Source: Rickettsiales bacterium (GTDB lineage Bacteria; Pseudomonadota; Alphaproteobacteria; Rickettsiales; UBA1997). From it: DNA of 7,305 nt. Within the stretch, counting starts at the first letter, position 1. Each line of letters begins with the position of its first letter. Positions 1 through 5,714 of this stretch are shown here, piece by piece. The stretch covers positions 1 to 7,305 of the forward strand of contig JALQXY010000009.1 of the NCBI GenBank assembly GCA_023262945.1, written 5' to 3'. Both the position numbers and the translations under genes were made by a program. Under the pieces are notes generated by a model, which saw only the letters and a program-made list of their open reading frames with translations, made no database searches and was not told where the DNA came from.

Positions 1-131
1 TCCCCAAAACTCTCTCAAACCTCCAAAAATGCTCTCTTCTTCAAAATATTGCCTCTCTTGCCACTTCTCCTAGAACTCTTTAAATCCTCTTTCTTTGATT
101 TTTCTCGAGTCTCAATCCCTTTCCCAACAGT
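1..131. other. Higher-GC segment with no assigned gene
   Basis: By hand count about 40% of bases 1-130 are G or C, far above the rest of the window, and the plus strand is strongly pyrimidine-rich (runs such as ctctcttcttc). On the minus strand a frame starting inside tsaD stays open through the repeat into this segment and gives a very basic peptide (REKSKKEDLKSSRRSGKRG), ending in a TGA at 15-17. No family is recognised. It may be the decayed end of a foreign or repeat-associated sequence that continues outside the window. Confidence 0.4.
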
Positions 132-212
132 CTTTTTGCAATTTTTAGCCAAAAAGATAAAGTCAGATTGTTTATTTTGTATATGTTTTTTTAGGTGGGA
201 ATTGGTATTATA
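132..212 (+). repeat. Dispersed repeat, copy 1 (overlaps tsaD 3' end)
   Basis: This ~81-bp block recurs at 3784-3865 in the same orientation. The first 43 bases (132-174) are identical to 3784-3826. The remainder differs by three substitutions and three single-base gaps, mostly in T runs, and ends in a shared attggtat-N-ata. Outside these limits the two flanks are unrelated. Both the base identity and the sharp edges indicate a mobile or amplified intergenic element such as a palindromic repeat or MITE-like sequence, not conserved coding DNA. Its last five bases overlap the tsaD stop. Confidence 0.88.
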
Positions 213-224
213 CCAAATCCCATC
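194..224. repeat. 15-bp-arm palindrome holding the tsaD stop codon
   Basis: Arms ggtgggaattggtat (194-208) and ataccaaatcccatc (210-224) pair around a single base with two mismatches. The right arm encodes the last TsaD residues (WDLV), and the stop TAA straddles the centre. The left arm is the end of the dispersed repeat. As RNA it forms a stable hairpin at the tsaD 3' end without a following U run on the minus strand, so it may protect the transcript or act as an insertion scar rather than a classic terminator. Confidence 0.8.
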
Positions 225-1263
225 TAGCTTTTGGCGCAAAATTTAAATTATCTCCTAAATTTTGTTTTTTCAATTTTTCAAATCCTGTCCAAGCTATCAT
301 TGCAGCATTATCAGTGCATAAATTAATTGGAGGGGTTATGATATTTATATTATGTTTAATAGACCATTGTTTTAATTTGTCATATATATATTGATTGGCC
401 GCAACTCCACCAGCAATTACTAAGTTATTAATGCAACTTAAATCATGATGATTAAAGACATTATCAAGTCTATTTAATATTATTTGTACTATTGTTTTTT
501 GAAAAGATGCGCAAATATCAAATTTATCTTGATTGGTTATTTTGGTGGGGGTGGTATTGTGATTAAAATTTTCATTAGTTAGATCTTCTATTTTTCTTTT
601 TATAGCAGTTTTTAAACCAGAAAGAGAAAAATCACATAAATGATTATGATTTTTATTATCAATTAATGGTTTTGGAAATTTAAAAGCATCTTCGTTACCT
701 TTTTTTGCTAATTTTTCTATTGCGGGACCGCCTGGATATTCTAAGCCAAGCATTTGAGCAACCTTATCAAAAGATTCCCCAATAGAGTCATCTATTGTTT
801 CTCCAAATTTATTATAATCACCAGTAGAATTGCATAATAATATTTGGCAATGACCACCAGAGATTAATAATAATAAATAAGGAAATTCAATATCACTAAC
901 CAATTTAACCGTTAAAGCATGAGCCTCTAAATGATTTATGGCTAAAAAAGGTTTTTTATGAATCGAAGCTAATGTTTTTGCTGCCATCATTCCCACGATA
1001 ACGCCGCCAATTAGTCCAGGGCCACAGGTTGCTGCGAAAGCATCTATTTGTAATAATGTTAAATTTGCGTCTTTTAAAGCTTTTTTTATTAATTTATCAA
1101 TTATATTGCCATGACTTCTGGCTGCTAATTCTGGAACTACCCCGCCAAATTCTTGATGAATATCAATTTGTGAATTAATGATATGAGATAGGATATTTTT
1201 TTGATTATCAACTATAGCAATTGCCGTTTCATCGCAAGAACTTTCTATCGCTAATATCTTCAC
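208..1263 (-). CDS. tsaD: TsaD, tRNA N6-threonylcarbamoyladenosine transferase subunit
   Basis: TsaD (Gcp/YgjD; Kae1 family) transfers the threonylcarbamoyl group from TC-AMP to A37 of ANN-decoding tRNAs, working in the cytoplasm with TsaB and TsaE, neither of which is in this window. The 351 residues match the family length. Visible motifs, in order: ESSCDETAIAIV near residue 7, the metal-binding HLEAH at 111-115, SGGH at 135-138, the GESFDKVAQMLGLEYPGGP block at 162-180, GGVAAN at 285-290 and CTDNAAMIAW at 316-325. Together these cover both lobes of the ASKHA fold, so the protein looks intact. The start codon is GTG (complement of 1261-1263); an in-frame stop lies two codons upstream, so no longer start is possible. 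No clear ribosome binding site is visible. It is last in the minus-strand thyX-tatA-exoD-tsaD run, 77 nt after exoD. Oddly, the final codons (RWDLV, stop) lie in one arm of a palindrome that joins a dispersed repeat. Confidence 0.97.
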   Translation of the reverse strand: MKILAIESSCDETAIAIVDNQKNILSHIINSQIDIHQEFGGVVPELAARSHGNIIDKLIKKALKDANLTLLQIDAFAATCGPGLIGGVIVGMMAAKTLASIHKKPFLAINHLEAHALTVKLVSDIEFPYLLLLISGGHCQILLCNSTGDYNKFGETIDDSIGESFDKVAQMLGLEYPGGPAIEKLAKKGNEDAFKFPKPLIDNKNHNHLCDFSLSGLKTAIKRKIEDLTNENFNHNTTPTKITNQDKFDICASFQKTIVQIILNRLDNVFNHHDLSCINNLVIAGGVAANQYIYDKLKQWSIKHNINIITPPINLCTDNAAMIAWTGFEKLKKQNLGDNLNFAPKARWDLV

Positions 1264-1340
1264 AACTTATTATTAATTCGTTAACAAAATACAATCAAGC
1301 GCCCAATTAATCAATTTTTCATCGACGGATTTGGGTTAAA
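1264..1340 (-). other. Spacer between exoD and tsaD with a possible coding remnant
   Basis: The 77-nt gap contains, on the minus strand (1335-1273), a 20-codon stretch reading DEKLINWALDCILLTN at its end and closed by two stops. It includes GC-ending codons (GCG, GTC) unlike the neighbouring spacers, but has no start codon and an in-frame TAA just upstream. It may be a remnant of the 3' end of a lost gene. Chance is not excluded. No terminator or strong promoter is evident in the gap. Confidence 0.2.
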
Positions 1341-1955
1341 TTAAAAAAAATAATTTTTTATATAGCCAATTACTTCGATTCCTAAAAATATAACCATTGC
1401 TGAAAAAACAGATCCAGCAATGCCAATAATGAGTCCAATAATAACAAATATTCCATCTTTACCTATCAAGCCAAAAGAGGTAATTAAGATAGCTAGACCG
1501 GGTAAAAAATTAGAAAATGGTATAGGAATTGTTACAAAAAAAGCAAAAACAAACACCATTGCGCCAATAATCCTTTCCGCTAAAGGGTAAATCATAAATT
1601 GCCATCGTGGCTTTAAGATTTTCTCAACTTTATCTATATGAGGTGAAGATTTTCTAACTATCAATTCCAATATTGATCTTTTGAATTTTATATTTGCTAT
1701 AATAGGTGGCAATTTAGGCGCTTTATAGCCAAGCATCATTTGAACCGCAAGAAATAGTAGTGGAATAGCTATTATGCTTGGTATAGGAGGGGGTAGGGGG
1801 ATTAAAGATCCAAATGCAAAAAATATCATTGCCAAACCAAATCCAGTACTTTGCATAGCATGCATCAAATCACGAATTTGAATTTTATCAGATAGAGATT
1901 TATTAACAACCTCTTCTATTATTTGAGTTGTGATTATTTTTTGATGACGATCCAC
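1341..1955 (-). CDS. exoD: ExoD-family integral membrane protein
   Basis: This 204-residue protein resembles the ExoD family, named for a rhizobial gene needed for exopolysaccharide production and nodule invasion; its biochemical role is unknown. Residues 1-35 are a soluble, partly charged segment. Hydrophobic segments then lie at about 38-52, 59-75, 125-144, 150-165 and 168-195. Family-like signatures are the proline cluster LIPLPPPIPSIIAIP (51-65) and the matching IPIPFSNFLPGLAILITSFG (143-162), which look like an internal duplication of a re-entrant or membrane hairpin. The start codon is GTG (complement of 1953-1955). The frame is open for eleven more codons to a TAG but shows no ATG, GTG or TTG start there, and no clear Shine-Dalgarno sequence is present. 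A promoter candidate lies 40-70 nt upstream, so it may be transcribed apart from tatA. tsaD follows after 77 nt. The family call is confident; an exopolysaccharide role in this organism is inference. Confidence 0.88.
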   Translation of the reverse strand: MDRHQKIITTQIIEEVVNKSLSDKIQIRDLMHAMQSTGFGLAMIFFAFGSLIPLPPPIPSIIAIPLLFLAVQMMLGYKAPKLPPIIANIKFKRSILELIVRKSSPHIDKVEKILKPRWQFMIYPLAERIIGAMVFVFAFFVTIPIPFSNFLPGLAILITSFGLIGKDGIFVIIGLIIGIAGSVFSAMVIFLGIEVIGYIKNYFF

Positions 1956-1995
1956 TAAAAATATAGTTAAGATAATATTTATGAAGAGCTATTTA

Positions 1996-2024
1996 TTTAT
2001 AATATTTTTTAATAATTTAATCAA
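1996..2024 (-). promoter_or_regulatory. Sigma-70-type promoter candidate for exoD-tsaD
   Basis: On the minus strand TTGATT (2019-2024) and TATAAA (1996-2001) are separated by exactly 17 bases, giving a start site near 1989 and a leader of about 34 nt before the exoD GTG. The match is good, but the spacer is so AT-rich that such boxes arise often by chance. Confidence 0.5.
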
Positions 2025-2106
2025 AAAATAAATTGCTTAATGTTTTTTTAAAAATTTTAAGTTAAAATATTATGAGTTAATTAATTAAAAATAAATAACA
2101 ACTATT

Positions 2107-2298
2107 CTAGCTAGATTTGCTATTGTTGTCTTTTTGTGATTTAGTATTTTTTTCTAATCTTTCTTCCTCCTTGAGGCCAGTTTTTAAATTTCGAATTGTT
2201 TTACCAACGTCTTTCATAACTTGTGGAAGTTTGCCAGCTCCAAAAATTACAAATACTATAACTAATATTAAAATTAATTCAGTTGCTCCTAAAGACAT
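2107..2298 (-). CDS. tatA: TatA, twin-arginine translocase subunit
   Basis: TatA forms the variable-size pore or membrane-thinning patch of the twin-arginine pathway, which exports folded proteins across the inner membrane with TatC and usually TatB. The 63 residues show the standard plan: a short periplasmic start, a single transmembrane helix (about 6-20, ELILILVIVFVIFG), the FGAGKLP hinge at about 19-25, an amphipathic helix (about 26-45, VMKDVGKTIRNLKTGL) and a short charged, serine- and lysine-rich tail. A TatA/E assignment is favoured over TatB because the tail is short and the hinge reads FGAGKLP. TatB and TatC are not in the window. It starts 15 nt after the thyX stop on the same strand, so the two are probably co-transcribed. 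The short gap holds no recognisable Shine-Dalgarno sequence. Confidence 0.95.
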   Translation of the reverse strand: MSLGATELILILVIVFVIFGAGKLPQVMKDVGKTIRNLKTGLKEEERLEKNTKSQKDNNSKSS

Positions 2299-2313
2299 AA
2301 TAAATAATTTAAA

Positions 2314-3258
2314 TTAATTTTTATAATCTAATATTCTTAGAAGCTCTCCCCATTCTCTTTGAGAAAGCTCGCTATTTTCTTGTGAAATATTTTCACCTTT
2401 TATTAGTTTTTTAATAACTTCCAAAGCTGGCCCTGAAAATTGTTTACCAGATTTTTGATTTTTAATAAAAGCTTCAAAGCTATAAGGTACCCATTTTTTT
2501 ACAATATCAAGCATTATTTCAGCATAAGCTCTAATTTCATATTGAGCATGAGAATCGGCACGTAAATGTAAAAAATGAAATAAATTATGTAAATCTATCT
2601 TCCAATACCATTGCGTGTAGCAATTTAATGTTAAATTCATTCTTGCTAATTCTCTTGCTAAACCATCTTTTGAATCATCGATTGCATTTCCATTTTTATC
2701 CTGATTAATCATTGTTAAGTAATTACTATAACATTTAGACGAATCTTCTTTTAAGATTTTTAATATTTGTTTTTGTTCATTGATATCTAGATTTCCTTCT
2801 TCATCGCGACCTTGATGATTAATTTTAGATTGTGCTGCTAAATGCTCATTTTTAGGTATATAAAATTCATCTTCCATTATGGAATAACGCGCTGAATATT
2901 CGTTAACAGAAGCGGTGCGATGCCTAATCCATTGTCTAGCAATAAAAATAGGTAATTTAATATGAAACTTAATCTCGCACATTTCAAATGGAGTGGTATG
3001 ACGATGAGCCATTAAATAGTTAATCAAACTCTTGTCGGCATTTATCTTTTTGGTACCAGATCCGTAAGAAACTCTTGCCGCTTGCACAACCGAAGAATCA
3101 TTTCCCATATAATCTACAACACGAACAAAGCCATGATCAAGTATATTAAAAGGTTTGTACAAAATCTCTTCTAACTCGGGGGAAACTGGTCTAATAGTTT
3201 GATTTTTTTGTTGCCTAAGTAGGTTTATTTCTTCGATTTGTTGCTGTTTTATCGTCAT
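2314..3258 (-). CDS. thyX: ThyX, flavin-dependent thymidylate synthase
   Basis: ThyX methylates dUMP to dTMP using methylenetetrahydrofolate as carbon donor and FAD/NAD(P)H as reductant, replacing classical ThyA. The protein has 314 residues, at the long end for the family. The diagnostic RHR-x7-S motif is perfect: R112-H113-R114 with S122, within RHRTASVNEYS. Other conserved parts are VVQAARVSYGSGTK (57-70), the HRHTTPFE segment at 85-92, the RELARMNLTLNCYTQWYWK block (202-220) and the LRADSHAQYEIRAYAE dUMP/FAD region (232-247). About 25 glutamine-rich N-terminal residues precede the family core; no other ATG is available until residue 51, which lies inside the core, so the extension appears genuine. 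It heads the minus-strand run and is followed after 15 nt by tatA. uvrC is divergent, 685 nt away. Its presence suggests dependence on the ThyX route, as in Rickettsia. Confidence 0.97.
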   Translation of the reverse strand: MTIKQQQIEEINLLRQQKNQTIRPVSPELEEILYKPFNILDHGFVRVVDYMGNDSSVVQAARVSYGSGTKKINADKSLINYLMAHRHTTPFEMCEIKFHIKLPIFIARQWIRHRTASVNEYSARYSIMEDEFYIPKNEHLAAQSKINHQGRDEEGNLDINEQKQILKILKEDSSKCYSNYLTMINQDKNGNAIDDSKDGLARELARMNLTLNCYTQWYWKIDLHNLFHFLHLRADSHAQYEIRAYAEIMLDIVKKWVPYSFEAFIKNQKSGKQFSGPALEVIKKLIKGENISQENSELSQREWGELLRILDYKN

Positions 3259-3466
3259 TTAGATGTAAATATTTTGAATTTATAGAGTTATATTTTATGC
3301 CAAATTTGATTTATTATACTATTTTTCATCTTTAATATATTTTTAACTTCATCTTTTTTGTCTAAAATTAAAGAAAAATTAAAACTGCATTAAATATATG
3401 ATTTTGATTTTCTTTTATTTTAACCTAAAAATTTTTTGTCAAATAAATTAAAGATACGAAATTAAC

Positions 3467-3740
3467 ATCAAATACCATATTTAAATAGAATTATAACAAA
3501 ATATTTCTTTTAAAGATAGGATTGGTATAAATATATCTTTAATCTTGTATTAATGGCAATAATCAAGCATTAAATTATTTTAATTTATAATTTAAAAATC
3601 ACAAATCTATTTTAAATAAAAATTAACAAAAAACAAACTAAAGAAAAAAGTTTTACAATAGATTAATATCAAATCCAATCTTTAAATAATACTTATTCCC
3701 GTTTAAAAATGAATAATTATGACAAAATATTTTTTAGATA
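3467..3740 (+). repeat. Diverged direct repeat pair in the thyX-uvrC spacer
   Basis: The segment 3467-3487 matches 3668-3688 at 18 of 21 positions. Further along, ttataacaaaatattt (within 3488-3510) matches ttatgacaaaatattt (3717-3732) at 15 of 16 positions, with roughly 27 extra bases in the second copy between the two blocks. The order is kept, which suggests two old copies of one element, but in such AT-rich DNA the match is only suggestive. Confidence 0.35.
3510..3542. repeat. 9-bp-arm inverted repeat around an ATTGGTATAA loop
   Basis: Perfect arms ttaaagata (3510-3518) and tatctttaa (3534-3542) enclose a 15-base loop containing attggtataa, the same string that ends the dispersed repeat at 3854-3863. 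The shared string suggests a degenerate relative of that element or a common promoter-like module. It could form a weak hairpin. Confidence 0.45.
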
Positions 3741-3797
3741 AAAATTGTAAAAAATGCAAGTCCTATACCTATAGGACTTAAGGCTTTTTGCAATTTT
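3741..3797. repeat. Extended palindrome at the left edge of repeat copy 2
   Basis: The core is perfect: aagtcctata (3758-3767) and tataggactt (3770-3779) separated by two bases. After a short internal loop, pairing resumes between aaaattg/aaaaa (3741-3754) and ttttt/caatttt (3785-3797), the latter being the first bases of the dispersed repeat. The whole folds as one long hairpin of more than 20 pairs, half of it made from repeat sequence. Its plus-strand 3' side is followed by no clean U run, so a terminator role is less likely than a repeat end. Confidence 0.75.
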
Positions 3798-3865
3798 TAG
3801 CCAAAAAGATAAAGTCAGATTGTTTAGTTTTTATATATGTTTTTTAGATGGGAATTGGTATAATA
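3784..3865 (+). repeat. Dispersed repeat, copy 2 (upstream of uvrC)
   Basis: This is the second copy of the element at 132-212, about 93% identical and in direct orientation 3.65 kb away. It sits 78 nt before uvrC. Its left edge is joined to a perfect hairpin (3758-3779) that copy 1 lacks. The frame that is open on the minus strand of copy 1 is broken here by stops and an indel, which supports a non-coding element. Its right end carries TGGTATAAT, an extended -10 box pointing at uvrC. Confidence 0.88.
3856..3864 (+). promoter_or_regulatory. Extended -10 box at the end of repeat copy 2
   Basis: TGG followed by TATAAT fits the extended -10 consensus TGnTATAAT, which can work without a good -35 box. 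It would start transcription about 75 nt before uvrC. The repeat would thus supply a promoter to uvrC; this is sequence-based inference only. Confidence 0.35.
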
Positions 3866-3913
3866 TGAAGTTATAATTTTAATTTCTTTCAAACTTTTAA
3901 AAATAGAATTTGT

Positions 3914-3919
3914 TATAAT
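3914..3919 (+). promoter_or_regulatory. TATAAT -10 candidate close to uvrC
   Basis: A perfect TATAAT lies 24 nt before the uvrC ATG, leaving a leader of roughly 15-18 nt. No convincing -35 hexamer occurs at 16-18 bases upstream, so the call rests on the -10 box and its position. Confidence 0.35.
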
Positions 3920-3943
3920 ATATCATTAAGTCAGAAATAGTTT

Positions 3944-5620
3944 ATGCAAGAATTAGAAATAAAGCAATATATAATAAATATTCCAGATAAAAGCGGAGTT
4001 TATCGTTTTATTGATGAGAAAGATTCTATTATTTATATCGGAAAAGCTAAGAATCTTAAAAAAAGAGTTACTAGTTACGCCAATAGTAACGCTCTTTCTA
4101 GTCGTATCTTGCGCATGGTTAGGATGGCAATAAAGATTGAATTTACTCAAACTAATAATGAAATTGAAGCTCTTCTTTTAGAGCACAATCTTATCAAAAA
4201 ATATTTACCAAGATTTAATATTTTACTTAAAGATGATAAAACATTTCCTCAGATTCTAATTACAAATCATTCATTTCCTCAAATCACTAAATATCGTGGC
4301 AACAAAAATGACAAAGGCTATTATTTTGGTCCTTTTGCTTCTGGATTTGATGTTAATAAGACAATAGATTTGTTACGTAAATCTTTTGCTTTGCGAAATT
4401 GCAGTGATAATGAGTTTCAAAGAAGAAAGACGCCTTGCCTTGAGTATCAAATAAAAAAGTGCAGCGCTCCTTGTGTTGGATTCATTAATAAAAATGATTA
4501 TAAGAAATCGATTAACGATGCTTTAGATTTTTTAAATGGTAAATCTTCGCAAATTCAAGAAAGATTAAGTAAAAAAATGGCTGAATGTAGTCAAAAAATG
4601 GATTATGAAAAGGCTGCAAATCTAAGAGATCAGATAAAAGCTCTTAATTCAGTTCAGCATAAACAAAATATTAATTTGGCTCAAGGTCAGGATTTTGATA
4701 TAATAATTGTTAAATCAATTCAAGATCGCTTAATAATATATATATCATTTTATCGCAAAGGGCAAAATTTTGGTTCAAAACCTTACTTCTATAACAAAAA
4801 AGACGATCAGTCTGATATTGATTTTTTACAAAATTTTATTGGCCAATTTTATTTGATACAAAAACCAGCAAAAAATATTTTAATCAATCAGGAGCTTAAG
4901 GAAATAAAAAATATCGCTGGTTTTTTAAGCAATATTTTAGGTTCTAAGGTAAATATATCAAATCCACTAAGAGGCAACAAATTGTTATTAATCAATGATC
5001 ATGAAAATATAGCATTGGAAAATTTAGAACGCAAAATAACGCATAATTTAAAAAACAAAGAATTGTTAATTGAAGTAAAGAATCTATTCGGTCTTAAAAA
5101 AATACCGCAACGCATAGAGGTTTATGACAATAGTCATACTTTTGGTAGTAGCGCTATTGGGGCTTTGATAACTGCTGGAGTAGATGGCTTTATTAAAAGC
5201 GGATATCGCAAATTTAATATAGGAAAAATAGATAAAATCAAAAATAAAGATGACACAGCGATGCTAAAAGAGGTTTTGTTAAGACGATTTGATAGTGAAA
5301 AGCTTAATAAAAAATCTAAAAAATATTGTGAAAAATTTAAGCAATACCCTGACTTTATAATTATTGATGGCGGAGTTGCTCAGCTTAACGCTGCGCAACA
5401 AATTTTTGATGAGATAAATATAAAAATTCCTTTTATCGCAATGTCTAAAGGTGAAAAAAGAAATGCTGGCGAAGAATGGTTTCATCAAGTAAATAAAAAG
5501 TCATTTACTATTGATAAAAATATGCCAGTGATGTATTATATGCAAAGACTAAGAGATGAAGCTCATCGCTTTGCCATTAATTCTCATCGCAAAAAAAGAT
5601 CTGAGTCACTAATCGTTTAA
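3944..5620 (+). CDS. uvrC: UvrC, excision nuclease subunit C, lacking the C-terminal HhH domain
   Basis: UvrC makes both incisions around DNA lesions in UvrABC nucleotide excision repair. Domains in order: N-terminal GIY-YIG nuclease (about 14-95; GVY 18-20, YIG 31-33), which makes the 3' cut; four cysteines C153, C165, C173, C177 with the same spacing as the proposed Fe-S ligands C154/C166/C174/C178 of E. coli; a UVR motif for UvrB contact (about 205-237); and the RNase H-like nuclease for the 5' cut (about 388-550), with D395 (YDNSH), D475 (IIDGG) and H541 (DEAHRF) matching the catalytic D399, D438 and H538 of E. coli. K505 stands where E. coli has D466. The protein ends at residue 558, just after the nuclease domain; the usual ~55-60 residue tandem helix-hairpin-helix domain is absent. 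ATG start; no strong ribosome binding site. A TATAAT box lies 24 nt upstream. Confidence 0.96.
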   Translation: MQELEIKQYIINIPDKSGVYRFIDEKDSIIYIGKAKNLKKRVTSYANSNALSSRILRMVRMAIKIEFTQTNNEIEALLLEHNLIKKYLPRFNILLKDDKTFPQILITNHSFPQITKYRGNKNDKGYYFGPFASGFDVNKTIDLLRKSFALRNCSDNEFQRRKTPCLEYQIKKCSAPCVGFINKNDYKKSINDALDFLNGKSSQIQERLSKKMAECSQKMDYEKAANLRDQIKALNSVQHKQNINLAQGQDFDIIIVKSIQDRLIIYISFYRKGQNFGSKPYFYNKKDDQSDIDFLQNFIGQFYLIQKPAKNILINQELKEIKNIAGFLSNILGSKVNISNPLRGNKLLLINDHENIALENLERKITHNLKNKELLIEVKNLFGLKKIPQRIEVYDNSHTFGSSAIGALITAGVDGFIKSGYRKFNIGKIDKIKNKDDTAMLKEVLLRRFDSEKLNKKSKKYCEKFKQYPDFIIIDGGVAQLNAAQQIFDEINIKIPFIAMSKGEKRNAGEEWFHQVNKKSFTIDKNMPVMYYMQRLRDEAHRFAINSHRKKRSESLIV

Positions 5621-5673
5621 AAATGAGCCCTGATATTAATAATTAATTCTTTTATTAAATAGACGGAGAAATG

Positions 5674-5703
5674 ATGAAATTTAGTAAAAAAGATAAATTT
5701 TAA
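5674..5703 (+). CDS. Possible 9-codon leader ORF
   Basis: A short frame (MKFSKKDKF, stop) begins at an ATG preceded at good distance (5 nt) by GGAG (5665-5668), one of the few clear Shine-Dalgarno-like sequences in the window. A second ATG at 5671, directly before it, gives a 10-residue form. It lies between the uvrC stop and the start of the 174-residue gene at 5715, in a different frame from that gene, and its stop is 11 nt before that ATG. It could be a leader peptide allowing translational coupling, or a remnant of a lost gene start. Nothing identifies a function, and chance is quite possible. Confidence 0.25.
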   Translation: MKFSKKDKF

Positions 5704-5714
5704 TATAATAAATT

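Larger units (their letters stand above)
3259..3943. other. 685-nt gene-free spacer between divergent thyX and uvrC
   Basis: No frame here looks coding: every frame is broken by frequent stops, and GC falls to about 20%. It contains a diverged internal repeat (3467-3518 and 3668-3740), an inverted repeat (3510-3542), a perfect palindrome (3758-3779), the second dispersed repeat copy and -10-like boxes for both genes. No tRNA or other structured RNA is recognisable; the only G- and C-containing structure is the 3758-3779 hairpin. It looks like degraded former genes plus inserted repeats, as is common in reducing intracellular genomes. Confidence 0.7.

Noticed and set aside
15..239. Minus-strand 74-residue ORF overlapping the tsaD end
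   Set aside because: It starts inside tsaD in another frame and its central third is the dispersed repeat. The same frame is broken in the other repeat copy, so conservation is of DNA, not peptide. Kept only as a note on a compositional segment.
49..246. Plus-strand 65-residue ORF
   Set aside because: It runs antisense to the repeat and the tsaD end, with a low-complexity Leu/Phe sequence produced by the pyrimidine-rich strand; no sign of a protein family.
2040..2100. Terminator hairpin after tatA (attttaa/ttaaaat near 2055-2072)
   Set aside because: Only A-T pairs in a region where such palindromes are expected by chance; the stem would be too weak to call.
2117..2317. Plus-strand 66-residue ORF over tatA
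   Set aside because: It is a shadow of the well-supported tatA gene on the opposite strand.
3295..3345. thyX promoter with TATAAT at 3313-3318 on the minus strand
   Set aside because: The -10 box is perfect but no -35-like hexamer lies at 15-19 bases, and it would leave a ~50-nt leader; not strong enough to list as a site.
3259..3943. tRNA or small RNA gene in the long spacer
   Set aside because: No cloverleaf arms, T-loop consensus or GC-rich stem other than the repeat-associated hairpin was found.
3953..4150. Minus-strand ORF inside uvrC
   Set aside because: It lies opposite the conserved GIY-YIG coding region and has no family features.
5279..5488. Minus-strand ORF inside uvrC
   Set aside because: It lies opposite the RNase H-like domain; Phe/Lys-rich shadow of AT-rich coding DNA.
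5600..5670. Frameshift explaining the short UvrC
   Set aside because: All three plus-strand frames after the stop were read. None continues into an HhH-like sequence, and the space is too short for the missing domain.
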